DNA of 11,813 nt, taken from assembly GCA_030428695.1 (NCBI GenBank), contig JAUIEM010000317.1:1-11813 (forward strand), read 5' to 3'. This DNA comes from a bacterium. Its GTDB lineage: Bacteria > Planctomycetota > J058 > JAJDCP01. Numbering within the stretch: position 1 is the first letter of the stretch; each line of letters begins with the position of its first letter. The notes beneath the pieces are model-generated. The model made no database searches. It was not told the DNA's origin and saw only the letters and a program-made list of their open reading frames with translations. The position numbers and the translations under genes are program-made. This document shows positions 1 to 6,511 of the stretch, piece by piece.

Positions 1-23
1 TATCTGTGGGCCACAAAGAAAGA

Positions 24-42
24 AAGTGGGTGCGACCCACTT
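24..42. other. Hairpin upstream of aroC, possible terminator
   Basis: A perfect 8-base stem (24-31 with 35-42) encloses the 3-base loop GCG. A second small inverted repeat, TGTGGGCCACA, lies just upstream at 5-15. Read on the minus strand, the 24-42 hairpin is followed by a T-rich run (TTCTTTCTTTG), which is how an intrinsic terminator looks. Read on the plus strand no U-tract follows. No minus-strand gene ends here within the window, so its use as a terminator is a guess; it may instead be the trailing hairpin of a gene outside the window. Confidence 0.35.
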
Positions 43-194
43 CCGATGCGACCATCGAATGTACGACGGGCCACCATACGGCTCCCCTGCTGGATGGTCA
101 ACAAAAAAAAGGCGCCCGGCCCGGTGCTTGCTAGCATCCCGTATCATGTGCGTCCGCGTTCGCGCGCACGTCCCGGACCCTCGAGGAGCCTCCC
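43..194 (+). promoter_or_regulatory. aroC leader with RBS; weak promoter candidate
   Basis: A GAGGAG Shine-Dalgarno at 183-188 sits 6 bases before the ATG at 195 and decides the aroC start. Farther upstream is an A8 run at 103-110 and, at 129-137, TGCTAGCAT, which fits an extended -10 pattern (TG-N-TAGCAT) but has no convincing -35 partner. The RBS is firm; the promoter is only a candidate. Confidence 0.4.
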
Positions 195-1388
195 ATGCTG
201 CGACGTCTCCGCCTGCTGACCGCCGGAGAGAGCCACGGCCCCCGCCTGAGCGCGGTGCTCGAGGGCATCCCTGCCGGCCTGCCTCTCGACGTCGACGCCC
301 TCAACCTGCAGATGGCCCGGCGCCAGAAGGGCTTCGGCAGCGGCGGACGGATGCGCATCGAGCGCGACCGCGTACGCATCAGCGCGGGCTTCACCGGCGG
401 CAAGACGACCGGCGGACCCCTCGCCCTCGAGATCGAGAACAAGGACTTCGCCGCCTGGCAGGACCGGGACATCGAGCCGCTGGCGATCCCCCGCCCCGGC
501 CACGCCGACCTGACCGGCGCGCTGAAGTACGGCCACCGCGACCTGCGCCTCTGCCTCGAGCGGGCCAGCGCCCGCGAGACCGCCGCCCGGGTCGCCGCCG
601 GCGCGGTCTGCCGCCAGCTCCTCGGCCGGCTCGGCATCGAGCTCGGGGGCTTCACCCGCCGCATCGGGCGGGTCGCCGTCCCGCTCGCCGACGACCCCTC
701 GGCCGCGCAGCTCCGGACCTGGGCCGACCACGCCCTGGAGAACGACCTGTGCTGCCCGCTGGAAGCCAGCCGCCAGCCCCTGCGCGACGAGATCAAGGCC
801 GTGATGAAGGCCCGCGACACCGCCGGAGGCACCTTCACCGTGTTCGCGACCGGCCTGCCGCCCGGCCTCGGCAGCTACGTCCAGTGGGACCGGCGGCTCG
901 ACGCCCGCATCGCCTTCGCGATGGTCAGCATCCAGGCGATGAAGGGGGTCGAGCTCGGGCCCGCCTTCCGCAACAGCGGGCGCTGGGGCAGCGAGGTCCA
1001 CGACGAGGTCTTCGCCGAGGACGGCGCCCTGGTCCGGCGCAGCAACCGGGCCGGCGGCCTCGAGGGCGGCGTGACCAACGGCGAGCCGGTCGTCGTCACG
1101 GTCGCGATGAAGCCGATCAGCACCACCCTGGCCCCGCGGCGCAGCGTCCACCTCAACTCCGGCGCCGCGGTCGAGACCCGCTACGAGCGCTCCGACTTCG
1201 TCGCCCTGCCCCGCGCCGTCCCGATCGGCGAGGCGATGCTCGGCCTGGTGCTGTGCGATGCGCTGCTCGAGAAGCTCGGCGGCGACAGCCTGCAGGAGCT
1301 GCTCCCGCGCTTCGCGAGCCTCAGCCGCAGCCGGCTCGGCGACGCCCCGATGGACGATGTCCCCTGGCGGTTCGACTATGTCCTCTGA
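195..1388 (+). CDS. aroC: Chorismate synthase
   Basis: Cytosolic enzyme of the last common step of aromatic amino acid synthesis: it converts 5-enolpyruvylshikimate-3-phosphate to chorismate using reduced FMN. The 397-residue length fits the family. Visible signatures are GESHG (11-15), the RPGHAD...KYGHRDLR block (100-118), ERASARET (122-129), NRAGGLEGGVTNG (284-296) and MKPISTT (305-311), followed by RSD at 332-334. The start at 195 is supported by GAGGAG 6 bases upstream; the family signature GESHG begins 10 residues in, as expected. The 3' end overlaps the ATG of the downstream aroKB gene by 11 bases, which implies one transcript and coupled translation. No key motif is missing, so it should be active. 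Assignment is essentially certain. Confidence 0.97.
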   Translation: MLRRLRLLTAGESHGPRLSAVLEGIPAGLPLDVDALNLQMARRQKGFGSGGRMRIERDRVRISAGFTGGKTTGGPLALEIENKDFAAWQDRDIEPLAIPRPGHADLTGALKYGHRDLRLCLERASARETAARVAAGAVCRQLLGRLGIELGGFTRRIGRVAVPLADDPSAAQLRTWADHALENDLCCPLEASRQPLRDEIKAVMKARDTAGGTFTVFATGLPPGLGSYVQWDRRLDARIAFAMVSIQAMKGVELGPAFRNSGRWGSEVHDEVFAEDGALVRRSNRAGGLEGGVTNGEPVVVTVAMKPISTTLAPRRSVHLNSGAAVETRYERSDFVALPRAVPIGEAMLGLVLCDALLEKLGGDSLQELLPRFASLSRSRLGDAPMDDVPWRFDYVL

Positions 1389-2988
1389 AGAGGCCCCGAA
1401 CGTCGTCCTGGTCGGCTTCATGGGAACCGGCAAGAGCAGCCTCGGACGACGGCTCGCCGCGCGCCTGCAGCGGCCCTTCCTCGACCTCGACGACGAGGTC
1501 GTCGCGCGCGCCGGCAAGCCGATCCCGCGCATCTTCGCGGAAGACGGGGAGCCCGCCTTCCGCGCCCTGGAGTCCGCCGCCGTCTCCGCCGCCGCCGCGC
1601 GCCGCGGACAGGTGCTCGCGACCGGCGGCGGCGTGCTGCTCGCCCCGCAGAACCGCCGCGCCCTGCTCGCCCGCGGCCGACTGATCTGCCTGCGGGCCTC
1701 CCCCGCGACGATCGCCCGGCGGCTCGCCGGCGACACCGGCCGCCCCCTGCTCGGCGCCGACGAGGCGGCCATCGCGGCCCGGCTCGCGGAGCGCGCCCCG
1801 GCCTACGACCTCGTCCTCGAGCAGCTCGACACCGACGGCCTCTCCCCCGACCAGGCCCTCGACGCCCTGTGCGCCCTGCTCGAGCGACCCGCGCCCCGCG
1901 AGCTGTGGGTCGACGTCCCCGGCCGCCCCTACCCGATCGCCCTCGGCGCGGGCCTGTTGTCCGCGGCCGGACGCCTCCTCCGCGCCCGCCTCGGACCCCG
2001 CCGCCTGGCGCTGATCAGCCACCCCGCCCTGCTCGAGCGCTACGGCGGCCCCCTGCGCGCCAGCCTCGAGGCCGCGGGCTTCACGGTCACCGCGGCGAGC
2101 TTCCCGGCCGGCGAGGAGCACAAGACCCTCGCCACCGTCTCCGGTCTGTACGACGCCCTGCTCGCCGCCGGCCTCGACCGCAGCGCCGCGGTCGTCGCCC
2201 TCGGCGGTGGCGTGGCCGGCGACGTCGCCGGCTTCGTCGCGGCGACCTTCCTGCGCGGGGTGCCCTTCGTCCAGGTCCCGACCAGCCTGCTCGCGATGGT
2301 CGACGCCTCCGTCGGCGGCAAGACCGGCGTCGACCTGCCCCAGGGCAAGAACCTCGTCGGCGCCTTCAAGCAGCCCGAGCTGGTGCTGATCGACCCCGCC
2401 CTCCTCGAGACCCTGCCCGACCGCGAGCTGCGCTCGGGCCTGGCGGAGGTCGTCAAGCACGGGATGATCGCCGCCCCCGCCCTCCTCGCCCGCCTGGAAG
2501 CGGGCCCGGGAGCCACAGCCGGCGGACCCGTCATCGACGCCGCCCTGCTCGCCGACGCGGTCGCGGTCAAGGCCGCGATCGTCGCGGAAGACCCCCTGGA
2601 GCGCGGCCGGCGGGCGGTCCTCAACCTCGGCCACACCTTCGGTCACGCCTTCGAGCGGGTCAGCGCCTACCGCATCCGCCACGGCGAAGCGGTCGCCCTC
2701 GGCTGCCTGGCCGCGACCTGCCTCGCGACCTCCCTCGGCCTGTGCGACGCCGCCCTGCTCCCCCGCCTCCGCGCCAGCTGGCGCCACCTCGGGCTGCCGG
2801 TGACGATCAGCGGCTACGACCCGGACGCGCTCGTCGACGCGATGGCGACCGACAAGAAGCGCGCACACGGCCGGCTACGGGTGATCCTGCCGCGGGCCCT
2901 CGGCGACGTCGACGTGTTCGACGCGCCAGGGCGGACAGAGTTGCGTGGAGCGTTCGAGAGCGTGCTCGTACAGGCTGAGCGTGGGTGA
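1378..2988 (+). CDS. aroKB: Bifunctional shikimate kinase / 3-dehydroquinate synthase
   Basis: A 536-residue fusion. Residues 1 to about 172 are shikimate kinase (ATP-dependent phosphorylation of shikimate): Walker A GFMGTGKS (13-20), DLDDE (36-40), FRALE (61-65), the GGG shikimate-binding turn (83-85), lid arginine in GRPLL (R122) and R139-x3-Y143. Residues about 176-536 are 3-dehydroquinate synthase (NAD- and metal-dependent cyclisation of DAHP): GGGVAGDVAGF (276-286), PTSLLAMVDASVGGKTG (301-317), metal ligands likely E357, H419 and H435, and DKK (492-494). The join is in frame with a short linker, and both halves keep their catalytic residues. An in-frame ATG at 1258 lies inside aroC; the ATG at 1378, overlapping the aroC stop, gives a normal kinase N-terminus and is preferred. 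No strong Shine-Dalgarno precedes it, so translation probably depends on coupling. Such kinase-synthase fusions are known in other bacteria (for example Thermotoga). Confidence 0.96.
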   Translation: MSSEEAPNVVLVGFMGTGKSSLGRRLAARLQRPFLDLDDEVVARAGKPIPRIFAEDGEPAFRALESAAVSAAAARRGQVLATGGGVLLAPQNRRALLARGRLICLRASPATIARRLAGDTGRPLLGADEAAIAARLAERAPAYDLVLEQLDTDGLSPDQALDALCALLERPAPRELWVDVPGRPYPIALGAGLLSAAGRLLRARLGPRRLALISHPALLERYGGPLRASLEAAGFTVTAASFPAGEEHKTLATVSGLYDALLAAGLDRSAAVVALGGGVAGDVAGFVAATFLRGVPFVQVPTSLLAMVDASVGGKTGVDLPQGKNLVGAFKQPELVLIDPALLETLPDRELRSGLAEVVKHGMIAAPALLARLEAGPGATAGGPVIDAALLADAVAVKAAIVAEDPLERGRRAVLNLGHTFGHAFERVSAYRIRHGEAVALGCLAATCLATSLGLCDAALLPRLRASWRHLGLPVTISGYDPDALVDAMATDKKRAHGRLRVILPRALGDVDVFDAPGRTELRGAFESVLVQAERG

Positions 2989-3066
2989 GCGCGAGGTTGA
3001 CTAGACCCGTCGCTGAACGCACGCACGCACGGTCCGATCAAGTCAATTGAGAAGAAGAACCTGTAG

Positions 3067-3098
3067 GGAACCCAGGAACCCAGGAACCCAGGAAACGA
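3067..3098 (+). repeat. Octamer tandem array, GGAACCCA
   Basis: Three perfect head-to-tail copies of GGAACCCA (3067-3090) are followed by a decayed fourth unit, GGAAACGA (3091-3098). Bases 3075-3096 match the reverse complement of 3527-3548 exactly over 22 bases, so this array is one arm of an inverted pair enclosing 430 bases. Confidence 0.9.
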
Positions 3099-3240
3099 CC
3101 GGAAGAGAAAGGCAACAGCACGCCTCGCTCGAAGGAACGAAGACACAGCGAGAGGATACGCGATCGCATCCGATCTGCTACAAAGAAGCCCCCGCCTCTC
3201 CATCTACTGACCTCACATCAGAGTAAGGCCTGTCCCGCGA

Positions 3241-3287
3241 GGGAAAGTCATTTCCCGAAGTACGAAGGGAGGGGGTAAACCCCTCCC
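3241..3287. repeat. Two adjacent hairpins
   Basis: The first hairpin pairs GGGAAA (3241-3246) with TTTCCC (3251-3256) around a 4-base loop. The second pairs GGGAGGGG (3267-3274) with CCCCTCCC (3280-3287) around the loop GTAAA. They lie in mid-spacer, about 250 bases past the aroKB stop. Neither is followed by a run of T, so they look more like a small interspersed palindromic repeat than a textbook terminator, though bidirectional transcript stabilisation or termination is possible. Confidence 0.6.
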
Positions 3288-3390
3288 CTACACGTTTGTT
3301 ATCAACTGCTCGGACTTTCTGTAAGGAATGGTTTACTCCCGCCCGTCGATTCTGAACAGAACGTACGTTGAGACCAATGTCTTCCCTTAC

Positions 3391-3422
3391 CTCTGTGCCT
3401 CTGCCCCTCTGCGCCTCTGCGT
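3391..3422 (+). repeat. Octamer tandem array, CTCTGYSC
   Basis: Four contiguous 8-base units read CTCTGTGC, CTCTGCCC, CTCTGCGC and CTCTGCGT, directly followed by a TTAAATTT tract. The period equals that of the GGAACCCA arrays in the same spacer but the sequence is unrelated. Units of this kind are typical of low-complexity interspersed repeats that give rise to spurious short ORFs; that is from general knowledge, not from a search. Confidence 0.8.
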
Positions 3423-3512
3423 TAAATTTCTCTTTCTTGTCTTCGTCACGCCTCTATGACGATCGACAATCCGAAAGCAAGCAACAGTCCTTCCTCTGCC
3501 TCTTCTTGTCTT

Positions 3513-3552
3513 TTCCTGGATTCCTGGTTTCCTGGGTTCCTGGGTTCCTTAT
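3513..3552 (-). repeat. Octamer tandem array, inverted copy of GGAACCCA
   Basis: Units read TTCCTGGA, TTCCTGGT, TTCCTGGG, TTCCTGGG and a decayed TTCCTTAT (3513-3552). On the minus strand this is the same octamer family as the array at 3067-3098. The 22 bases at 3527-3548 are the exact reverse complement of 3075-3096. The unit at the left edge is diverged (A or T in the last position), which argues the arrays have been present for some time. Confidence 0.9.
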
Positions 3553-3632
3553 AGTTTCTTCTTGTCTTCGTCTTTTGTCTTCTTCTTCCTCTCCAACTTC
3601 ATCTTCGCTCCCCTTCCAGTTCCCGCTCCTCC

Positions 3633-4439
3633 CTACCCCGCCCGCTCCCGCAGCTCCTCATAGCGCAACCCCGGCGTCTCCCGGTCCGTGACATCCACCA
3701 CCCCGACCACCGCCTCCCGCAGGAAGTCCGGCAGCAACGCGAGGTCCTCCCGCCGGTCCCGGCTGGTCGTCACCGCCTCGGCGAGGAGAAAGCGCGAGCC
3801 GTAGATGTCGACCTTGACCCCCGGCCCGTTCCACTCCCCCGTCCACCAGCGGATCTTGCGCGTCACCTCCAGGCGGTCCTTCAGGGTCGCGTGCAGGATC
3901 TCGACCAGGCGCGCGTCGCTCTCCCCGCGCACGAAGGTGCCCGCGCCTTGCCTGTACTTGTATTTGACCGTGCGCACGCCGTCGCGGACCTGGAACTTCA
4001 GGGCGCGGCCCTGCAACTTCGGCGGGTACTCCTGCACCAGCTCGGTCGCGGTCCAGCCGCGCGCGGGCAGCTCGGCGACCAGCGCGACGGCGCGCTCGCG
4101 GTCGATCAGGTACTTGACCTCCCGGAAGCCCGGGTCGCGGCTCCACCACTCGATCGCCGCGATCGCGCGGGCCGCGATGTCGCTGATCAGGGAGCCGAGG
4201 ATGCCGATGCCGAGGATCTGGTGGGGGATCGACACCAGGCGGCTGGTCAGGGTCTGCGGCGTGATGTCGCCGTAGCCGACCGACGTCAGGGTCGTGATCG
4301 TGAAGTACAGCACGTCGACCAGCCCGGCCGCGCTCAACAGCGCCCCGCCGCGGTCGATGGCCAGGATCGCCGCGCTGAGGAGCAGCACGGCGGGGATGCC
4401 GATCAGGTACAGGCGCTGCTTGACCCGCGACAGCTTCAC
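3633..4439 (-). CDS. Two-TM potassium channel with unknown C-terminal domain
   Basis: A 268-residue inner-membrane protein. TM1 spans about 11-28, the pore helix and selectivity filter TSVGYGD lie at 52-58, and TM2 spans about 68-93. This is the two-helix plan of bacterial potassium channels, expected to form a tetramer passing K+. Residues about 97-268 are cytoplasmic. They show no Rossmann GxGxxG, so this is not an evident RCK/TrkA-N domain, and I do not recognise it; it is charged, with WW pairs at 98-99 and 198-199 and the stretch VKYKYRQGAGTFVRGE (158-173). Start: GTG at 4439, overlapping the TGA of the upstream sugar dehydrogenase as GTGA, so translation is coupled to the polysaccharide operon. 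It is the last gene of that operon. What gates it, and why it is co-transcribed with sugar genes, is unknown. Channel identity is firm; selectivity is inferred from the filter. Confidence 0.9.
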   Translation of the reverse strand: MKLSRVKQRLYLIGIPAVLLLSAAILAIDRGGALLSAAGLVDVLYFTITTLTSVGYGDITPQTLTSRLVSIPHQILGIGILGSLISDIAARAIAAIEWWSRDPGFREVKYLIDRERAVALVAELPARGWTATELVQEYPPKLQGRALKFQVRDGVRTVKYKYRQGAGTFVRGESDARLVEILHATLKDRLEVTRKIRWWTGEWNGPGVKVDIYGSRFLLAEAVTTSRDRREDLALLPDFLREAVVGVVDVTDRETPGLRYEELRERAG

Positions 4440-5755
4440 GCCTTGACCACCTTCGCCCGCAGCTCACCCGGCAGGCCGGCGCAGGCGTTGCGCGTGTCGA
4501 TCACGCAGGCGCTGTGGGAGACGATCCAGGCGTAGTCGAAGGCCCCGTGGTCGGTGACCAGGCACACGCAGTCCTGGGCCTCGAGCAGGTCCGCGCTGAG
4601 CGGGGTGGACTCGAGCCGGATGCCGTAGCGGCGCGAGTCGAACACCGGCACGTGGGGGTCGTGGTAGGCGACCTGCGCGCCGGCCTCCCGCAGCCCCTGC
4701 ACGAGCAGGATGGCGGGGCTCTCGCGGATGTCGGACACCTCCCGCTTGTACGCGACGCCGAGGATCAGCACCCTGCTGCCGTGCAGCGCCTTCTTCCGGG
4801 CGTTGAGGGCGTCGCGCAGCTTGCCGAGCACGTAGCGCGGCATGTCGCGGTTGATCTCGCCGGCGAGCTCGATGAAGCGGGTGGTGAAGCCGTACTCCTT
4901 GGCCTTCCAGGCGAGGTAGAAGGGATCGATCGGGATGCAGTGGCCGCCGAGCCCGGGCCCCGGGTAGAAGGCCTGGTAGCCGAAGGGCTTGGTGCGGGCG
5001 GCCTCGATCACCTCCCAGATGTCGAGGTCCATGCGGTCGAACAGCATCTTCAGCTCGTTGACCATCGCGATGTTGACCGCGCGATACATGTTCTCGAGGA
5101 TCTTCGCCGCCTCGGCCACCCGCGCCGAGGCGACCGGTACGAGCACGTCGACCAGGTTCTCGTACAGCGCCTGGGCCAGAGCGAGGCTGTCGGCGTCGAC
5201 CCCGCCGACGATCTTCGGGGTGTTGCTCAGGCCGAAGGAGCGGTTGCCCGGATCCTCGCGCTCGGGGGAGTAGGCGAGGAAGAAGTCACGCCCGCAGACC
5301 AGCCCGCTCTCCTCGAGCAGGGGCCGCAGCACCTCCTCGGTCGTGCCGGGGTAGGTCGTGCTCTGCAGCACGATCAGCTGACCTGCGCGCAGGTGCGCCG
5401 CGATGCTGCGGGCGGTGCTGCGCACGGCGGACAGGTCGGGGTCGCGGTGCTCGTCGAGGGGCGTCGGCACGCACACGATCACCGCGTCCGCCCCGGCGAG
5501 CAGGGCGTAGTCGTCGCTGAAGCGCACGCGCCCCCCGGCCTGCCAGGCCTGCACCCGCGCGGCGGACAGCCCGCCGAGGTAGCTCTCCCCGCGCTCGAGG
5601 GTCGCGACTTTGGCGGCGTCGATGTCGAGGCCGAGCACCCCGTAGCCGGCCGCCTCGAGCCCGCTGACCACGGGCAGGCCGACGTAGCCGAGCCCGATGA
5701 CCCCGACCGTCGCCGTGCGCTCGCGCAGCCTGCGCAGGGTCTCCGGGGGGGCCAT
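4436..5755 (-). CDS. UDP-sugar 6-dehydrogenase (WbpA/UDP-HexNAc type)
   Basis: A 439-residue member of the UDP-glucose/UDP-N-acetylhexosamine dehydrogenase family. It oxidises C6 of a nucleotide sugar to a uronic acid with two NAD+. N-terminal Rossmann fold GLGYVG (21-26); CVPTPL (95-100); STTYPGTTEEV (132-142); AYSPERED (161-168); catalytic K218 and N222 in AAKILEN; nucleophile C273 and D277 in GGHCIPIDPF; C-terminal GVAYKREVSDIRESP (333-347). The AYSPEREDPGN and TKPFGYQAFYPGPG blocks resemble the WbpA group acting on UDP-GlcNAc more than UDP-glucose dehydrogenases, but the substrate is not proven. ATG at 5755 follows GGAG by 7 bases and lies 3 bases past the SDR stop. Its GTGA overlap with the channel gene couples the two. 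It most likely supplies an acidic sugar donor for the glycosyltransferase encoded upstream in the operon. Confidence 0.92.
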   Translation of the reverse strand: MAPPETLRRLRERTATVGVIGLGYVGLPVVSGLEAAGYGVLGLDIDAAKVATLERGESYLGGLSAARVQAWQAGGRVRFSDDYALLAGADAVIVCVPTPLDEHRDPDLSAVRSTARSIAAHLRAGQLIVLQSTTYPGTTEEVLRPLLEESGLVCGRDFFLAYSPEREDPGNRSFGLSNTPKIVGGVDADSLALAQALYENLVDVLVPVASARVAEAAKILENMYRAVNIAMVNELKMLFDRMDLDIWEVIEAARTKPFGYQAFYPGPGLGGHCIPIDPFYLAWKAKEYGFTTRFIELAGEINRDMPRYVLGKLRDALNARKKALHGSRVLILGVAYKREVSDIRESPAILLVQGLREAGAQVAYHDPHVPVFDSRRYGIRLESTPLSADLLEAQDCVCLVTDHGAFDYAWIVSHSACVIDTRNACAGLPGELRAKVVKA

Positions 5756-5758
5756 CGG

Positions 5759-6511
5759 CTACTCCGTGCTCAGCCGGCTGGTCACCCCGCCGTCGACGAC
5801 CAGGCTCGTGCCGGTCACGTACCCGGCCCGCTCGCCGTCGGCGAGGAACAGCGCCGCGCGGGCGATCTCGGCCGGACGGGCGACGCGGCCGAGGGGGTGG
5901 CGGGCGGAGAAGGCGGCGAAGCGCGCCTCGGGGCTGGCCGCGCTGCGGTCGCGGGCCAGCCCGGCGCGCAGCATCGGGGTGTCGACCGCCCCGGGCAGGA
6001 CGGCGTTGACACGGATGTTCTCGGGGGCGAGCTCGAGGGCCGCGGCCCTCGTCAGGGCGACCAGCCCGCCCTTGCTCGCGGCGTAGGCGCCGATCTCCGG
6101 GGAGGTCGCGCGGGCGTGCACCGAGCTGACGTTGACCACGCCGGGGGAAGCGCCGCCGGCCGCGCCCGTCCGCAAGAGCGGCAGGGCGTGCCGCAGGCAC
6201 AGGAAGGGGGCGCGCAGGTTGACCGCCTGCACGCGGTCCCAGTCTTCGACGCTGGTCTCGGCGAGCGGGGCGCAGACCTGGGCGGCGGCGTTGTTGACCA
6301 GGGCCGACAGGCTGTCGGTGCGGGCGGCGACCGCGGCGAACAGGACGGCGATCGCCGCGGGATCGGCGAGGTCGGCCAGGGCGAAGGCGTCGGCCTCGGC
6401 CTCTTCGATATCACTGCCGAAGACCTTCCAGCCGGCGGCCTGGAAGACCTCGACCAGGGCGCGGCCGATGCCTCCCGCGCAGCCGGTGACCAGCGCCCAG
6501 CGCTCAGCCAT
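5759..6511 (-). CDS. Short-chain dehydrogenase/reductase (SDR)
   Basis: A 250-residue classical SDR, the usual family length. Cofactor motif TGCAGGIG (9-16), NNAA (73-76), and the catalytic tetrad N98, S130, Y143, K147 in the standard spacing; PGAVDT (173-178) and the C-terminal VDGG (239-242) are also present. D34 after the second strand (FGSD) suggests NAD(H) preference. Its substrate cannot be read from sequence; the setting, between a 2-hydroxyacid dehydrogenase and a UDP-sugar dehydrogenase, suggests an oxidation or reduction in making a modified sugar or sugar substituent. The start ATG at 6511 overlaps the preceding gene by 8 bases and has GGAAGG 5 bases upstream; the stop is 3 bases before the next ATG. 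Fold assignment is sure, role inferred. Confidence 0.92.
   Translation of the reverse strand: MAERWALVTGCAGGIGRALVEVFQAAGWKVFGSDIEEAEADAFALADLADPAAIAVLFAAVAARTDSLSALVNNAAAQVCAPLAETSVEDWDRVQAVNLRAPFLCLRHALPLLRTGAAGGASPGVVNVSSVHARATSPEIGAYAASKGGLVALTRAAALELAPENIRVNAVLPGAVDTPMLRAGLARDRSAASPEARFAAFSARHPLGRVARPAEIARAALFLADGERAGYVTGTSLVVDGGVTSRLSTE

Larger units (their letters stand above)
2989..3632. other. Gene-free, repeat-rich convergent spacer
   Basis: This 644-base stretch separates the end of aroKB from the end of the minus-strand channel gene. Open frames across it translate to low-complexity peptides without any family signature, so I see no gene. It is less GC-rich than its surroundings. 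From about 3480 to 3650 the plus strand is pyrimidine-dominated, with TCTTGTCTTCGTC occurring twice (near 3436 and 3560) and close variants between. It contains the octamer arrays and hairpins listed separately. No hairpin followed by a clean U-tract was found, so neither converging unit has an obvious intrinsic terminator here. Confidence 0.7.

Noticed and set aside
26..1684. Long plus-strand open frame overlapping aroC
   Set aside because: Arginine/proline-rich translation without motifs; it is the shifted-frame shadow of aroC and aroKB in GC-rich DNA.
144..2868. Long minus-strand open frames opposite aroC and aroKB
   Set aside because: Compositionally skewed translations with no family signature, lying opposite two certain enzymes; antisense shadow frames.
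2997..3046. TTGACT/AGTCAA inverted repeat just after aroKB as a terminator
   Set aside because: Only 6 pairs around a 38-base loop with no U-tract; too weak to call.
2814..3203. Minus-strand ORF crossing the end of aroKB
   Set aside because: The upstream half is repeat-derived (FPGFLGSWVP) and the rest is antisense to aroKB; no motif.
3067..3552. CRISPR array from the repeated octamers
   Set aside because: Units are 8 bases and contiguous with no spacers, and no cas genes are near.
3368..3691. Small plus-strand ORF of 107 codons in the spacer
   Set aside because: It is made from the octamer arrays and the pyrimidine tract (PLCAS, FPGFLVSWVPGFL), with no usable RBS and an overlap with the channel gene end; a typical repeat-derived false ORF.
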